From Haliotis asinina (lineage: Eukaryota > Mollusca > Gastropoda > Lepetellida > Haliotidae): a DNA stretch of 64,000 nucleotides. Location: contig NC_090280.1 in the NCBI RefSeq assembly GCF_037392515.1, forward strand, positions 17,052,001 through 17,116,000, read 5' to 3'. Shown here in pieces: positions 19,973 through 30,955 of the stretch; the stretch's first letter is position 1, and each line of letters begins with the position of its first letter. A model generated the notes under the pieces. It saw only the letters and a program-made list of their open reading frames with translations. It was not told the DNA's origin and ran no database searches. Position numbers and translations under genes: made by a program.

Positions 19973-21203
19973 TACCCCGCACTCTTTTGGAGGGCGACAA
20001 GCTATGTGCCCTAGAATGGACGTTTTCAGAAACGTCCATGTCTTCAAGAGACCCGTATTTATTAAACAATTGAACTTTATTTTGTGACCCCTTGGGAGCT
20101 CTGCCACTTTGTTGTTTTGAAACATCAGGCTTAGGCTTAGATTTACCTTTAGCAGTTTGTTGTCTATCAGTTGTAGATTGAGACTCAGTGCGTGACTGCG
20201 AAGATGATTTATGATCAGAAGAAGACTTTGATGTTCCAGGAAGTGATTCTTTAGTCTGTGATGACATAGCTGGGTATATAAGTTGTGGAGTCAAGGTAGT
20301 TTGGCAGCTTGTAGATGACTTTGTTATTTTAGAGCTGCGCACAGATGATGCGTTTGCTACCGTAGCATAACTGACTGTAAGGTCAGATCTCTTCACCAGT
20401 TTTTTTGCTTCAGAAAAACAGATGTTTTGGGTATACTTTATTCTATTTATTTCCATTTGCTCTCTCCAGATTGGACACTGTTTCGATGAAGATGAATGGT
20501 CACCTGAGCAGTTGGTGCATTTTTTAAAATCACTGTCACAATCTTCTGTTGTGTGTGTCTTCTCACCACAGTGAGCGCACACAACAGACAATGTGCAAGT
20601 ATTTACGCCATGCCCATACTTTTGGCACTTGAAGCATCTCAATGGATTTGGAATGTACGTTTCCACTTTGAGTTGACAGTAACCAGCCTTTATTGATGTA
20701 GGAGCAGTCGGAGTAGAAAAAGAGAACAAATATGTGTTTGTTTGTTGGATCTCATTGTTTTTCCGGGTAGTGAAACGTTTTACATATAGCACACCTTGTT
20801 CCTTCATTTCTGAGGCAATATCAGTCTCCAGCATATCAGTAAAAAGGCAGTCTCGGTCTCTCACTATGCCTTTGCTGGTGTTAAGTGTTCTGTGGGCAGA
20901 GACTGATACGGGAATGCCAACAAAAGATTTAGTTGACAGGAGATTAGTTGCTTGTTGTCTCTTACTGCATTCAATAAGAAGAGACCCTGAACGCAAACGT
21001 CTAACGTTTTTAACATCTCCTGCTATGCCTTGTATGCCTTTTGAAATGGCAAAAGGGTTCAGCTTCAAGGGTGTCTTGTCAACAGTCTCAAGTACTATGA
21101 AACGTGGCCAATGGTCAATAGATGTGGAGGGTCTTAGTTCATTACTATCAGGTTCTGTGTCAAGAGGACGTTTTTTCTTGGTGACAGGGGTTTCGTAAGC
21201 CAT
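19944..21203 (-). CDS. LINE ORF1, gag-like RNA-binding protein with CCHC knuckles
   Basis: I choose the ATG at 21203 (MAYETPVTKKKRPLDTEPDS), giving 419 residues; the open frame extends 66 codons upstream, but that stretch looks like 5' UTR. The central part is a gag-like domain (about residues 45-185). Three consecutive zinc knuckles follow: CFKCQKYGHGVNTC, CAHCGEKTHTTEDC and CTNCSGDHSSSSKQC. The C-terminal half is Ser/Lys-rich and ends PINPPKR. It coats element RNA in the RNP. ORF2 starts in the -1 frame within the last 28 bases. Confidence 0.85.
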   Translation of the reverse strand: MAYETPVTKKKRPLDTEPDSNELRPSTSIDHWPRFIVLETVDKTPLKLNPFAISKGIQGIAGDVKNVRRLRSGSLLIECSKRQQATNLLSTKSFVGIPVSVSAHRTLNTSKGIVRDRDCLFTDMLETDIASEMKEQGVLYVKRFTTRKNNEIQQTNTYLFSFSTPTAPTSIKAGYCQLKVETYIPNPLRCFKCQKYGHGVNTCTLSVVCAHCGEKTHTTEDCDSDFKKCTNCSGDHSSSSKQCPIWREQMEINRIKYTQNICFSEAKKLVKRSDLTVSYATVANASSVRSSKITKSSTSCQTTLTPQLIYPAMSSQTKESLPGTSKSSSDHKSSSQSRTESQSTTDRQQTAKGKSKPKPDVSKQQSGRAPKGSQNKVQLFNKYGSLEDMDVSENVHSRAHSLSPSKRVRGRSPINPPKR

Positions 21204-21822
21204 GGCTAGTGCTTTAAGGTTAATCATCCGAGCTCCCCACCCACCACGGAGTATCACAAAGACAATGCTAATAACAAGTGGGTCTCCAACTTGCAGCACC
21301 AAGGATACTCGGATGATATACTCCAGCAGAAGAGTTATAAATAACACATCCACCAGATTGGCCCATGAGCCACCGCCTTCTGGGCATAAGACTCTAGGCA
21401 AAGTTCAAAACATCAGTTTGAAAAATCGTGAACATTTGATATAAACAAATGTACCAAGTCCAAAAGTAAAACCTTTGCAAATTAAATGTGTGTAATGACA
21501 TACAAGTTCATACATAGAGCTTGGCGTGACCAGCCGATTGATAGAATCGGGCCGATTCTACCACCCGTCTGGGTGAAGTAAGGGCCAAAGTGGTGTGTTG
21601 AGCAGCAGGAACACGGTTCAGGCTCCTACTGCCCTCAACGACCAGACTACCGTCCTCCACCGACACGGGACGCAACCCACGGCAAACAGGTTGCCCAATT
21701 CGGTCACTCCTTGCGACCAGCAATGGGGTGCTATGGACCTAGTTGACCCGGGTCCACACGGGGGTTTGAACGGCTCTTGGCGCGACCCAGCACCCACCAC
21801 GAGGAGGTGGCCATTCACGTGC
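21204..21822 (-). promoter_or_regulatory. LINE 5' UTR, presumed internal promoter
   Basis: GC-rich (21500-21822) compared with AT-rich surroundings. The element's own 5' end is fixed at 21822 by the target duplication. Full-length LINEs of this group carry their promoter here; no specific motif could be assigned. Confidence 0.5.
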
Positions 21823-21832
21823 TCACCCTAGA

Positions 21833-22755
21833 CATCTGCTGGATGACTGATAGAGGGACATGAATACGTGAGATTACTACAAATTGAAAGTATGACACAC
21901 AGTATGACAAACACTAGCACACGCAAACGAATATCATAGTTTCAACCATTTCACAACCAAATATAACTAACCTAATGACTTCTCCTCTTAGGAGATAAAC
22001 ATCACGTGTTGGCCAATTTCCGGGTGTTATTGAGTATTTGAAGCCCGGGAATGCATTTGGAACCGACGGCGTCAGCCGGAGGTTTCAAAGGAAACATTCC
22101 CGGGCTTCAAATACTCAATAACACCCGGAAATTGGCTAACACGTGATGTTTATCGACATTGTAAACACAAAAGTAAACCCCGAGGTCCACACGCGTTTTT
22201 CTGTCCGCACTCATTGACCTTGAGTACGGGCACAGCAGTGAAGAGGCGTCAGCCAGTCGTTTCAGCTGGTTCCCATGGTAGCATCTAGAACTGCTCATTG
22301 ATACTGTCGGGGAGTTTCTCAAAATGGTCTTATTCTGTCATCATGACAAGGAATGTGGGCCTTTTTCTGTTCCTCAAATCATAGGAGCATTGTCTTAGGT
22401 CAAGACAATTACAAAATAAAATAATTTGTCTGCTTTGGGCAAAATATGAAAAAGAACAACCTATACACCCTCCAATCAAAGTAGTTGGAATCTTCCACAT
22501 TCCAAGGTATCTCTACCAAGAGCCCTCCGTGGCATGCAAACATTGACACAACCTTAATCGAGATTACAAAATGGTTTAAAATGACAACAAAACAGTTTTT
22601 TCAAGGTAGGAAATTCATTTAATTTGCACAATTATTCTCAGCGGTAGTAGGCACTCTGGGCCGCTCTTTTCAAAATCTAAAGTTTTTAATGGAAAGAAAA
22701 GCTTAATATCCATGAGCACCCCTATTGCGAACATGGACTGTTCAGTTGACCCAGA
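21833..22755. other. Spacer between LINE and recombinase gene
   Basis: Contains the hairpin at 21994-22154; otherwise no gene visible. The part next to 22755 is presumably the 3' UTR of the recombinase gene (minus strand). Confidence 0.5.
21994..22154. repeat. Near-perfect long hairpin, 60-bp arms, 41-bp loop
   Basis: Arm 21994-22053 (starting GATAAACATCACGTGTTGGC) pairs with 22095-22154 with a single mismatch (22012 region). The 41-bp loop contains its own short palindrome around CCGACGGCGTCAGCCGG. It resembles a foldback MITE, but no target duplication is obvious. Confidence 0.9.
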
Positions 22756-24684
22756 CTACTGGAAGTAGTTATTTAAAGTCACATTTGAGTTTGGCATGTG
22801 GAAAAGGCCACGTGTAACAGTTTCAAAAGAACAATTCACTTGGAGGTTTGTCAAATTTGACAACTGAGTTCGCTGTACAGTTGAATCCCCTACATCACAC
22901 CGCTCACCCTGCAGAATCCCTGAATATGCACGTTTTTGAGCTGAACTCGATTCAACTGAGGAGGATTTCAAAGATTCATCATTAAGATGACCAGTGATTT
23001 TACATATTTCCCGGTTTTCAACTCCCGCGTGAGACAACAAGGTTACAGCGGTTGCGCGAAGGCAGTCGTTTGTGTATGTGTTCTCAAGACCGGCATCTTT
23101 ACTGATGTCTTTCATGAACAGTGCAAGAGAATTTTTGCCAAGCGGACGGGTGCTATACCAGACAGTTTCAAATAGAGAAACACATCGTTTGGGCTGCTGG
23201 AAGAAAGCATGGTTATCCGGATTCATGTGTGAAACATATTTTTCAAATGAGGACACTGGACAGAACCGTGTGTTCGTGGCATAAATTCGCTTGTTGGGCT
23301 CAACTTCATCTTTCAGGTCACCACGGTGATTTTTTGTCATTTCTGAATGTGTCATTTCAATATACTTGTACTGATTTTCATCCGTGGCAACTCTGAACGA
23401 TGAAGCGACAAGTTGACGTTGGTTCTCCATACCACGACGAGCGAAACCAAGGGTCAGATCAAACCAAACCTTCCGAATTAAACCAAGAGGGTTATCTGTG
23501 TCAAAACTTTCACGGATTATGTCAAGTTCACGTGAAGGGATTGCGGCGTGATGTTTTGTGTTGTCAAGTCCTTCTTTTTTTAGCTTTCTTATCATGGACA
23601 AAAATACATTGTTTGCTGTGTGAAAATCTTTATCTTGGAGGATGTTTATGTTGCGATCATAAGGAGACGCTCTTATGTGCCTGTGAATAGCTGCCCTTTG
23701 GCCGACAAAGGTTGACTTGGAGTACATATGGCCATTCACGTTCCGAACTTCGGCATAGAACAACCTCAGCCTCTCATTCAGCTCAGAGCTTGCCAGAAAC
23801 TCGAATTCCCTTCCATATCCACGGAATTCCAACCATTCTGTAAAAGACATTGCCCCAATTTGAATCCAGTGAGTATTTATATCTACATATTTTTTCTAAC
23901 AAAATTTAATAGTGTCAAGCGTAACAGAACGTGGCATTCACCGGTAAAGTCTGTAATATGTCCTTATTTGTTTTGAATTTGAGTGTGTTAATTCGTTTCA
24001 CAAAGAGGAAAGTAAATTTCGAAGTTATTACACGTTTTCTATGTATTATGAACAGTGAACAAATTAAATGCAATGTCAAGCCCTCCAGGTTAATTTTTGC
24101 AGAGTTGTTGTTATCATGTGGGTGGCAGGGGACATAACTCTAAATGTCTCGGTTTGTTTACATTTTTGGATTTCTTACGTTTGAAGACCTTTACACCCCA
24201 TGCAGTGTTTCTTTCAGTAGCTTTAGATAATGAGGTTTCCATTATTCCCCTCAGCCCCACTTCATCCACCGTAGCAAATCTCCCCGTTTCTGTTGTAGCC
24301 TCTATGTCAGCTGTCTCCGCCTGAACGCTGGGTTGAGAGTTTGCAGTTGAAGCAGACGTTGATGGAGCCAATTCCATATGTTCATCAAAATCTGTAATTT
24401 TACGATGATTTCTAACTAAATTGCGTGAAAATCATACTTTTTTGTCTGTTTTTTTTATAATACTTTACTTGTTATTTTTTATTTTAAAAACTGGCAAGCA
24501 ATCTGCATTACTGCTTCCAAACATGTTATGTATTTCTTGATCTACTGTCATTTCAATTTAATTACTTACAATCATCCTGCATTAATAATTCCAAGATGTT
24601 CTCGTCTATTTCCCCAAAAACGTCCTCAATGGTGCCAACATCGAAATTTGGAATGTCCATATTTTCAGGTGCTGTGGAACACAT
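22756..24684 (-). CDS. Crypton-derived tyrosine recombinase-like protein (KIAA1958-like), three exons
   Basis: Exons 24684-24570, 24391-24179 and 23837-22756 join in frame with canonical GT-AG sites, giving about 469 residues. N-terminus MCSTAPENMDIPNFDVGTIE; then FATVDEVGLRGIMETSLSKA (the motif before the SAM-like core domain); then the core, ELNERLRLFYAEVRNVNG and GFARRGMENQRQL (first catalytic Arg region). The catalytic C-terminus reads NDCLRATAVTLLSHAGVENR and ICKITGHLNDESLKSS. Active family members usually have His in HxxR (here Asp) and Tyr after LKS (here Ser). So strand exchange is probably lost while the coding frame is intact, suggesting either a domesticated gene or an early pseudogene. 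Nearest relatives by eye are the KIAA1958/ZMYM Crypton group. Confidence 0.75.
24179..24391 (-). CDS. Recombinase-like gene, exon 2
   Basis: 213 bp, acceptor ATTACAG before 24391, donor GTAAGA from 24178. Carries a Ser/Thr-rich linker and the FATVDE motif; split codons join exactly with exons 1 and 3. Confidence 0.75.
24570..24684 (-). CDS. Recombinase-like gene, exon 1 with start codon
   Basis: 115 bp from ATG at 24684; donor GTAAGT at 24569-24564. Encodes 38 residues of acidic N-terminus plus one base of a split Tyr codon. Confidence 0.65.
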
Positions 24685-25186
24685 CTTGAAAATGGTGGAA
24701 GCGAAAAAAAGTGCCGATTATTTGAACGTATTTATACGCAGCGAATAGTCTTGAAATTTCAGGGAATCGAATGCCATTCGATCATGTTTTTCAACCAATC
24801 AGATTACAGAACACACTGACTTTTGGTTTACAATTAACATTATCAGCTCTCAGAATGCAATGAAAACCACAAGACACGAGGTACGATGATGTTGAAGCAG
24901 ATGACGCTATCAACCAATCAAAATCCTACGTTGTATAACAGAGATTCCAAGAAACATGAAAAAAAATGAAATGCAGACTCATTAAACTGGCCTACACAGA
25001 ATAAGCACATAGTACTGTTGGCCACAAAACTGTATAAACACCACGAAATGTTTTTTGCATGCTTTTTATAGACATTTTAGATAAAACAAAATATAAAATA
25101 CAACGTGAAACGCCACTGTTGCCCCGAGACGTCAAACAGCAGTCTTGTCTCGGTTGTTCGGACATGTTGACAATCAACTGACGAAG
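24685..25186. other. Spacer, presumed promoter side of recombinase gene
   Basis: AT-rich, no gene visible. It contains two ACCAATCA stretches (about 24795 and 24910), CCAAT-box-like, on the plus strand. Ends at the CACTA-like element. Confidence 0.35.
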
Positions 25187-25749
25187 CACAGCAAAAATAA
25201 CTTAGTTTTCGTTTTTGCGGAAACCCAAAGGATACTGAGGAATGTAGGTTCCCGCTGGGTTTCAGTACATGGAAACACGCAATGAGAGTTTCCGTATAGT
25301 TTACAAAACTGAAACTAACAAGTCTTTCTTTCCATCATGTTTCTGCGACTGAAACTGTCTTTAGGAGTTTCCACTTGGTTATTACGTTGAAACATTCATA
25401 GTAAGAAGAACTTGGTTTCCGCAACAGCGGAAACCTAGTGGATAATAGGTAATGTAGGTTTCTGTACCCGGAAACAGACAAAAAAACAAAAAAGGCGTAC
25501 CTGAACCGACAATCTTAACTTTATCATTCTTTTCATTCCAAACAAATCTAAAACAAATCATTTTTTCATGGGAAGTGATATAGCCAGCTGGTAGGTTGGG
25601 CAGGGAATTGTAAATATGAACCAATTTTATTATTGTTAGTTTACAGTGGAAAGTGTTACATTTCCTTTTCTCCAAGACTGTTAAGAGTATATTAATCTCC
25701 TCCTGTCTTCTTCTTGTATTGTTTACCCACTACTCTTCGTGATCTGGTG

Positions 25750-26030
25750 TAAATTTAATATCTAGTACATCAACTACACCAACTACCCATTCAATTTTCA
25801 GATCATTACATATCTTATCAATAGATTAAGCTTTTAATCCAATCCAGATTGCTCTAGATTTATCTTAATTTTCTAAATTTTTCAAACCTGATATTTTGTA
25901 AAACGTTGTCAGTAGCAGAATACAATGTCTCTTCAGCCCCATCAAGAAACAGTTCAGTATCATCAGCATATTGTTCCGGTTTATATTCATTATCATTGAT
26001 AACGTTAGCTTTGATGTTTTCATTATTTCT
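25750..26030 (-). pseudogene. L1-like reverse transcriptase relic
   Basis: Minus strand reads EQYADDTELFLDGAEETLYS (motif C, about 25980-25920), then in a shifted frame DKSRAIWIG (about 25850), both typical of L1-group RT. Stops and frame changes throughout. Lies inside the CACTA-like element. Confidence 0.6.
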
Positions 26031-26039
26031 TATGATGCA

Positions 26040-27560
26040 ATCATAATATCTAGTAGAATTGACGTATCACACCAAGGCTTTGTGTAGTGCATAATCTCTA
26101 CTTCATCATGTTGATCATGTTAATATTAATAGAAATCTTATGTTACCCTTTTAGTAATGCATATACCACACTTACTTATTACTTTGTTTGATACAATGTA
26201 GATGGTGAATATGATAATAATCACAATAAGGGCTGTGGGATTGTAATAATATATTATTGGGAAAATCAAAATGAACGCATATGATTTTCTTAACTGAAGC
26301 CTTCAGGGGAATATGGAGGAGCAAGAGGGACCATCGACATGACAGAAGGCAGGGAGATGCTAAAACAAAAGAAAGAATCTGTAAGTTCCTGAAACTGGAT
26401 TACATAATACCACTTGGACCAGTTTTTATACACTACCTGACACCAGAGTTTGAAACACCCTGAGTCATTTTTCTGACATATGTGCTGCGTATTGTCACAT
26501 CACAACATAACTGTAATAAAATAACTTTTCTTATATCAAGTCTTTACCCATCATTGTAATGTGTCATTATCTACTTAGACCAAGCACCGCTCCCTAGAAT
26601 ATATGAAGGACATAACATGCATTAGCTGTATTTCTTTCCAGAAACACCAACAGCGCATGAAGAATTTAGGTACTAGCTAACTGGACTGAGAAAGGAAACA
26701 GAGGGTGACTGTAGTCATAACGCCAGAATTGACATCGCCTGTGGAGTTTGACACAGAGGATTGTAACCTTGTCTTCTCTGTTGGAGTTTCATGGGAAAGC
26801 GAGGAGCTGCTACACTGTAAGACTTTACCAGACAATGAACGAATGGCTCCATCGCGTCCCAGAGCCAGGCCAAAAATGAAGACCTTACAACGCCACCCAA
26901 CAAGATGCATTCAGTCCTTGCCAAATAAGGATCTTCCAGTCTGGTCACTGAGAATATGATTCAGGATAGTTAAGGATAGGACAGAATGTCTGAAAGTACA
27001 TTTGATAATTTCATGCCTTCACTATGTTTAGGAAAGTAACACCTAAAGATTCTGTTTCTGTGTCACCATTCCGTCACATTTTCCAAACATGTAGGTTTTG
27101 GAAACACTTAACCCTGTTCCTAGAAAACTGATCAATAATATCTATAAATATGCATGTGTGTAGGTGGTTTATGTGCTTGTTAGTGGGCAAGTCATTCCTC
27201 TCTGAATGAAGAGAAATCTGCTGACAGGATTTTGTGATTTCTGACAATGCATATTTGCAATATTGAAACACAGACACACTATGAGAACAATGTCATGTAA
27301 ATATAGGTGGTATTGTTTTTGTTATGACTGTGTATTGATACATGTTAATGCTATTGAGCAAATTTTGATGATAGTTTCTAAATCAATGTTTATGATGAAT
27401 AAAGAGAAATCAACTGACTGACTGATTTTTGTTTTATGTCCAGGTGGTGTTGAGAAAACTGAAGTGAACATGTATTGTCATATAATTTACACAATCATCG
27501 ATCATGTGGACATATGGTAATCGCTGCATGCTAACAGCCAATTATAAACCAAATATAGCC
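26040..27560. other. Interior of CACTA-like element, no gene seen
   Basis: Several short ORFs but no recognisable domain or consistent codon pattern. Possibly degraded remains of captured or transposase sequence. Confidence 0.4.
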
Positions 27561-27567
27561 ACGGAAC

Positions 27568-27960
27568 GGAAACTCACTGGATCCCTACTGGAATCTGGGT
27601 AACGGAAACCCACTGGAGCGCATATTGGAATCTGGGTAACGGAAACTCACTGGATCACTACTGGAATCTGGGTAACGGAAACTCACTGGATCCCTACTGG
27701 AATCTGGGTAACGGAACCCACTGGAGCCCATACTGGAATCTGGGTAACGGAAACTCACTGGATCCCTACTGGAATCTGGGTAACGGAAACTCACTGGATC
27801 CCTACTGGAATCTGGGTAACGGAAACCCACTGGAGCCCATACTGGAATCTGGGTAATGGAAACTCACTGGATCCCTACTGGAATCTGGGTAACGGAAATG
27901 CACTGGAGCCCATACTGGAATCTGGGTAACGGAAACCCACTGGAGCCCTACCGGATTGTG
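27568..27960. repeat. 36-bp minisatellite, about 11 units
   Basis: Unit GGAAACTCACTGGATCCCTA plus CTGGAATCTGGGTAAC, with variants (GGAGCCCATA). It forms a 12-residue periodic pseudo-ORF on the minus strand. The unit contains the same GGAAAC motif as the transposon subterminal repeats. Confidence 0.9.
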
Positions 27961-28100
27961 GGTAATTTGTGAGTTTCCATTTACCGGAAACTTGATGGAA
28001 ACGTAAAGAATCGATCCGGAGACCTACCTGAAACATACGTTTCCATTCTGTTTCATTTAGGTTTCCGGTGTCCGGAAACGCAGTTATTTTTGCTGTGAAG

Positions 28101-29151
28101 GTAACCCCTTTACAATAACACACCCAACCAGTTTTGATACCCTGAACAAGTTGTAAGTCGGTTAGCATCTCTGAAACCATAAAGTTTTATCTACGTGACT
28201 CTTTGAACAGGATATGTGAGCTGGACAGAACCTAACTTTGTGACCTTGTAACAGAGGTTAGACACCGGAAGGTCATCGGATCATGATGTAACGTTAGCTG
28301 CTGAGCGATATGTGAGGTGTTTAACGCATTAATGACATTGCTTTTACGCAACATTTCTGATGCATCTACAAACATAGTTGTGGCTAATATAAACACGTTC
28401 GATATTCCATGGTTTACTATGTGTTTCTATTCTCCACCAGGGATTGGCCTTTGTTTCCTCTGTCTCTCTTGTTAGCTGTGTTGGATCGGTAGTGATATAG
28501 CTCGTTATTGTACAGCTCCATCTTGGCGAAAGACGAGAGTCGTATATAGTACATTGAGTGGGCATTGCTTAGCATCTTGTGCCAAACTTCATCTCCAGTC
28601 ATCTTATAGATTAAGAAATGAAATTGCATGATATGATAGGAGGGGCAGCCTGTTGTTTCGTCACGCCGGAGACCTGCCTTCGATTCCTCACATGGGTACA
28701 GTGTGTGGAACTTATTCAACCCCTTCCCCCCTACACTGTGTCAGACTGAGGTATCAACACATGCACATTTGGTCGTTTATTGGCTTTTATTGTGACGGAC
28801 TGAAATGGAACACCTAAACCTTGTCTTGGGACTAAAGGCACATCTCACAGACAGCAGCCTATGTACGCCGGTTTGCTTGTGAAATATTTAAACTTTAAAC
28901 TTTGTTGATACGAATCGTTTAGAAATAAAAACACAAATTATTGTCATTGTTTTTAGAGAGACTATTTTTATCATTGTGATTCAACACGTATCTGGGAACA
29001 CTATCCGAGTATCGAATAATATATACAATTGTTCAACAAATTCACAAGTGAATATTTACACAAGTAATTGACTTCCTTTCAAATATAGACGGCATTGACT
29101 GTAATCTCGCTCGTACCCCGGAACTTATTAAACATTCACTGTGGACGATAC
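28101..29151. other. Spacer and presumed promoter of iGluR gene B
   Basis: 28740-29151 aligns discontinuously with 57390-57805 upstream of iGluR gene C (shared GTGACGGACTGAAA-like stretch), so the duplication that made the genes included upstream sequence. No coding seen. Confidence 0.5.
28641..28735 (+). mobile_element. tRNA-headed SINE fragment
   Basis: GGGCAGCCTGTTGTTTCGTC followed by CTTCGATTCCTCACATGGGT resembles the tRNA-derived head (B box TTCGATTCC) of a second gastropod SINE family; its 3' part is missing. Assigned from memory of that family. Confidence 0.5.
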
Positions 29152-29236
29152 ATGACAGGGAGTTATGCACCAGTGATGAGGCCGGTTACTCTGACCGTCA
29201 TTGCTATTTTCATCATTGAAGACGGAATTTCCAGTT
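29152..29236 (+). CDS. iGluR gene B exon 1, signal peptide
   Basis: ATG at 29152 (alternative at 29176), hydrophobic core VTLTVIAIFII, donor GTAAGT after 29236. Homologous to 57806-57893. Confidence 0.65.
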
Positions 29237-29286
29237 GTAAGTTTTTCAGTTTTATAATGTCCAAATTACTATTATTGGTTCGTTGA

Positions 29287-29465
29287 TTAATGTCGCTATC
29301 AGAAATATTCTCGCTACGTGAGGGCGGTCTGTGATTAACAGAATCATTATCCATGGGTCTACACAACTGGCATATGAAGATACATATCAACCACGTCAGG
29401 AAGCGTGACCACCCGATCCTGTTACGGTATGCATGGGTTGGTGAAGGTCAGTTCTAACCCAAAAC
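29287..29465 (-). mobile_element. Degenerate SINE in gene B intron 1
   Basis: Recognisable blocks only (GGCGGTCTGT, GACCACCCGATCCTGTTA, GCATGGGTTG, in SINE order). Much older than the other copies. Confidence 0.65.
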
Positions 29466-29800
29466 GTATCGTCAGGGGTCTTTGAATTAATTTTATTTCA
29501 TAATTAACATTTTAGTATTTCGGAATGACACGTGTTTCTCATCCAGTATGCCAAAAACAGGTGACTAAACTTTACAATTGTTTGTTTTGGTGATATAAAA
29601 TGACGTCATACAAGGATGGTCCTCCAGATCACTAACTGAAAGTTCGATAACTTGATGGCTATTAAAGCTGAGTATCAGATTATTGGATCTTATTGATCAA
29701 TAAGGACTTGTGCAGGTTGCGTTTTCAAAGCAGCAGAATAGTTCTTTACCAACCTGCTAAAATGTTTCTAATCATGAGATGTTGATGTTCATATTCTCAG

Positions 29801-29902
29801 GTCTTGCAACAATTATGACTCCGGAGAACGGCGAAACCTTTCAACATTTGTTGCAAAGACTTCAGTGGAAAAGAGTTGCCTTTATACTTCATGGAAATAA
29901 TG
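29801..29902 (+). CDS. iGluR gene B exon 2
   Basis: Acceptor TTCTCAG, donor GTAATT. Encodes MTPENGETFQHLLQRLQWKR, AFILHGN. About 80% identical to 58852-58950 and one codon longer. Confidence 0.75.
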
Positions 29903-30114
29903 GTAATTTCCTCCCCAGGTAAATATCTGGTGTTCCACTTTACTACTTCTCTCTGTACACTAAAATGCATGACTGCCGTCCTGAACTTTTAATTCGATTT
30001 TTAGGAAGTTTTGTCTGTTTTTACACATACTCGAAAAGCCGAAAATAGAGAATTGACCATTAATGACAAACAATGACAACACATAGATACAGTGTATGTT
30101 TTGGTTATTTGCAG

Positions 30115-30296
30115 AGAATGACTGTTCAACACCTGCTCTTGCCCAGTCATTCACCAACAGCCCCACCCTTCTTGTGTTTGACGTCAGTGTCGTGGACGTA
30201 AATAATACCTTACAGACAATCCACGAGGCTTTCTTCCCTGACATACACGCGGTTGCTTCTATGAGTCCAGGCTACATGACCGAGCTGATGAAGACG
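30115..30296 (+). CDS. iGluR gene B exon 3
   Basis: Encodes PALAQSFTNSPTLLVFDVSV, then IHEAFFPDIHAVASMSPGYM. Donor GTTAGC is weak, but gene C has GTTAGT at the same place (59397). Confidence 0.75.
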
Positions 30297-30797
30297 GTTA
30301 GCGTTTACCCTTTCTTGCGACGTCAAAGCTGTGTGAATAAACTATTTTCTTGTGAAATGCATGTGAGCTTCAATTATGCACACCGAGAGTGCCACATGTT
30401 GCGGCAAAGCCATTCCTGTGTTTTTGTAAGTCATTTATTCAACAGACTGCTGTGCAAGTTAGGTTAAGCTGACATCTGGTCACTTCGGCGCCTGCAGAAA
30501 TATTGTCTTCTCCTTGTCTGCGCATGTGTTACAACTACAAACTGTAATCATTGAAACTATTGCACGGAATGCATGTAAACTGTTGAGGGAGTACCAGACA
30601 TGGCTCACTGGTCGGTTCAGTACCAAACATCGTTGCTCAGCTCAGGACTCCTCACTCATCTTGTGTCTGTCACAGGTTATAAGCTCCCTATTTTTACACC
30701 TGAACGTATGTTACTACTGAATGACTGCAATTACAAATATCTATATATACTTTCATTCACTTTAACTTGCATGTGCTTCCGCAATATCGTTTCCTAG

Positions 30798-30955
30798 TGT
30801 TGGATACAGAACGTTTTCACCTTAAGACGTCATTCTACTAAAACGGAGCTGGTGCCAGTGGCCGATTGTTCATCAAGAACCACCATGGAATGCTATTTTC
30901 CTAATGTTGCATATGGGTACAACAACCGACATCTTCTGGTGACGTTCTTGCTGAG
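30798..30955 (+). pseudogene. iGluR gene B exon 5 with one-base deletion
   Basis: 158 bp against 159 in gene C (63181-63339): GTGACGTTCTTG where gene C has GTGACCGTTCTTG. It carries the start of S1 (CYFPNVAYGYNNRHLLVT). The deletion shifts the frame for all later exons. Confidence 0.75.

Larger units (their letters stand above)
15735..21822 (-). mobile_element. Full-length two-ORF LINE, I-clade (Nimb-like)
   Basis: 6088 bp, bounded by perfect 10-bp target duplications TCACCCTAGA at 15725-15734 and 21823-21832. Order on the minus strand: GC-rich 5' UTR (21822-21204), ORF1 gag with three zinc knuckles, ORF2 with APE endonuclease, reverse transcriptase and RNase H, a 530-bp 3' UTR and a short (ACTC)n tail. 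RNase H after RT places it in the I group; 'Nimb-like' is inferred from its mollusc occurrence. One frameshift near 17600 in ORF2 is the only clear lesion, so it is a recent insertion. Confidence 0.9.
25187..28097. mobile_element. CACTA-like (EnSpm) non-autonomous DNA transposon
   Basis: 2911 bp bounded by perfect 16-bp inverted termini CACAGCAAAAATAACT and its reverse complement, with AAG on both outer sides (3-bp target duplication, 25184-25186 and 28098-28100). Within about 250 bp of each end GGAAAC/GTTTCC recurs in both directions, as subterminal repeats do in CACTA elements. The CAC terminus plus 3-bp duplication supports this superfamily. No transposase is present; the interior holds an RT relic and a minisatellite. 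Confidence 0.7.

Noticed and set aside
20734-21198. 154-codon plus-strand ORF
   Set aside because: Antisense shadow of LINE ORF1.
26281-26463. 60-codon plus-strand ORF in the CACTA-like element
   Set aside because: No similarity to any transposase and no supporting features.
27585-28180. Minus-strand ORFs with 12-residue FRYPDSSRDPVS-type repeats
   Set aside because: They are translations of the 36-bp minisatellite, whose unit length is a multiple of three; no start context or flanking gene structure.
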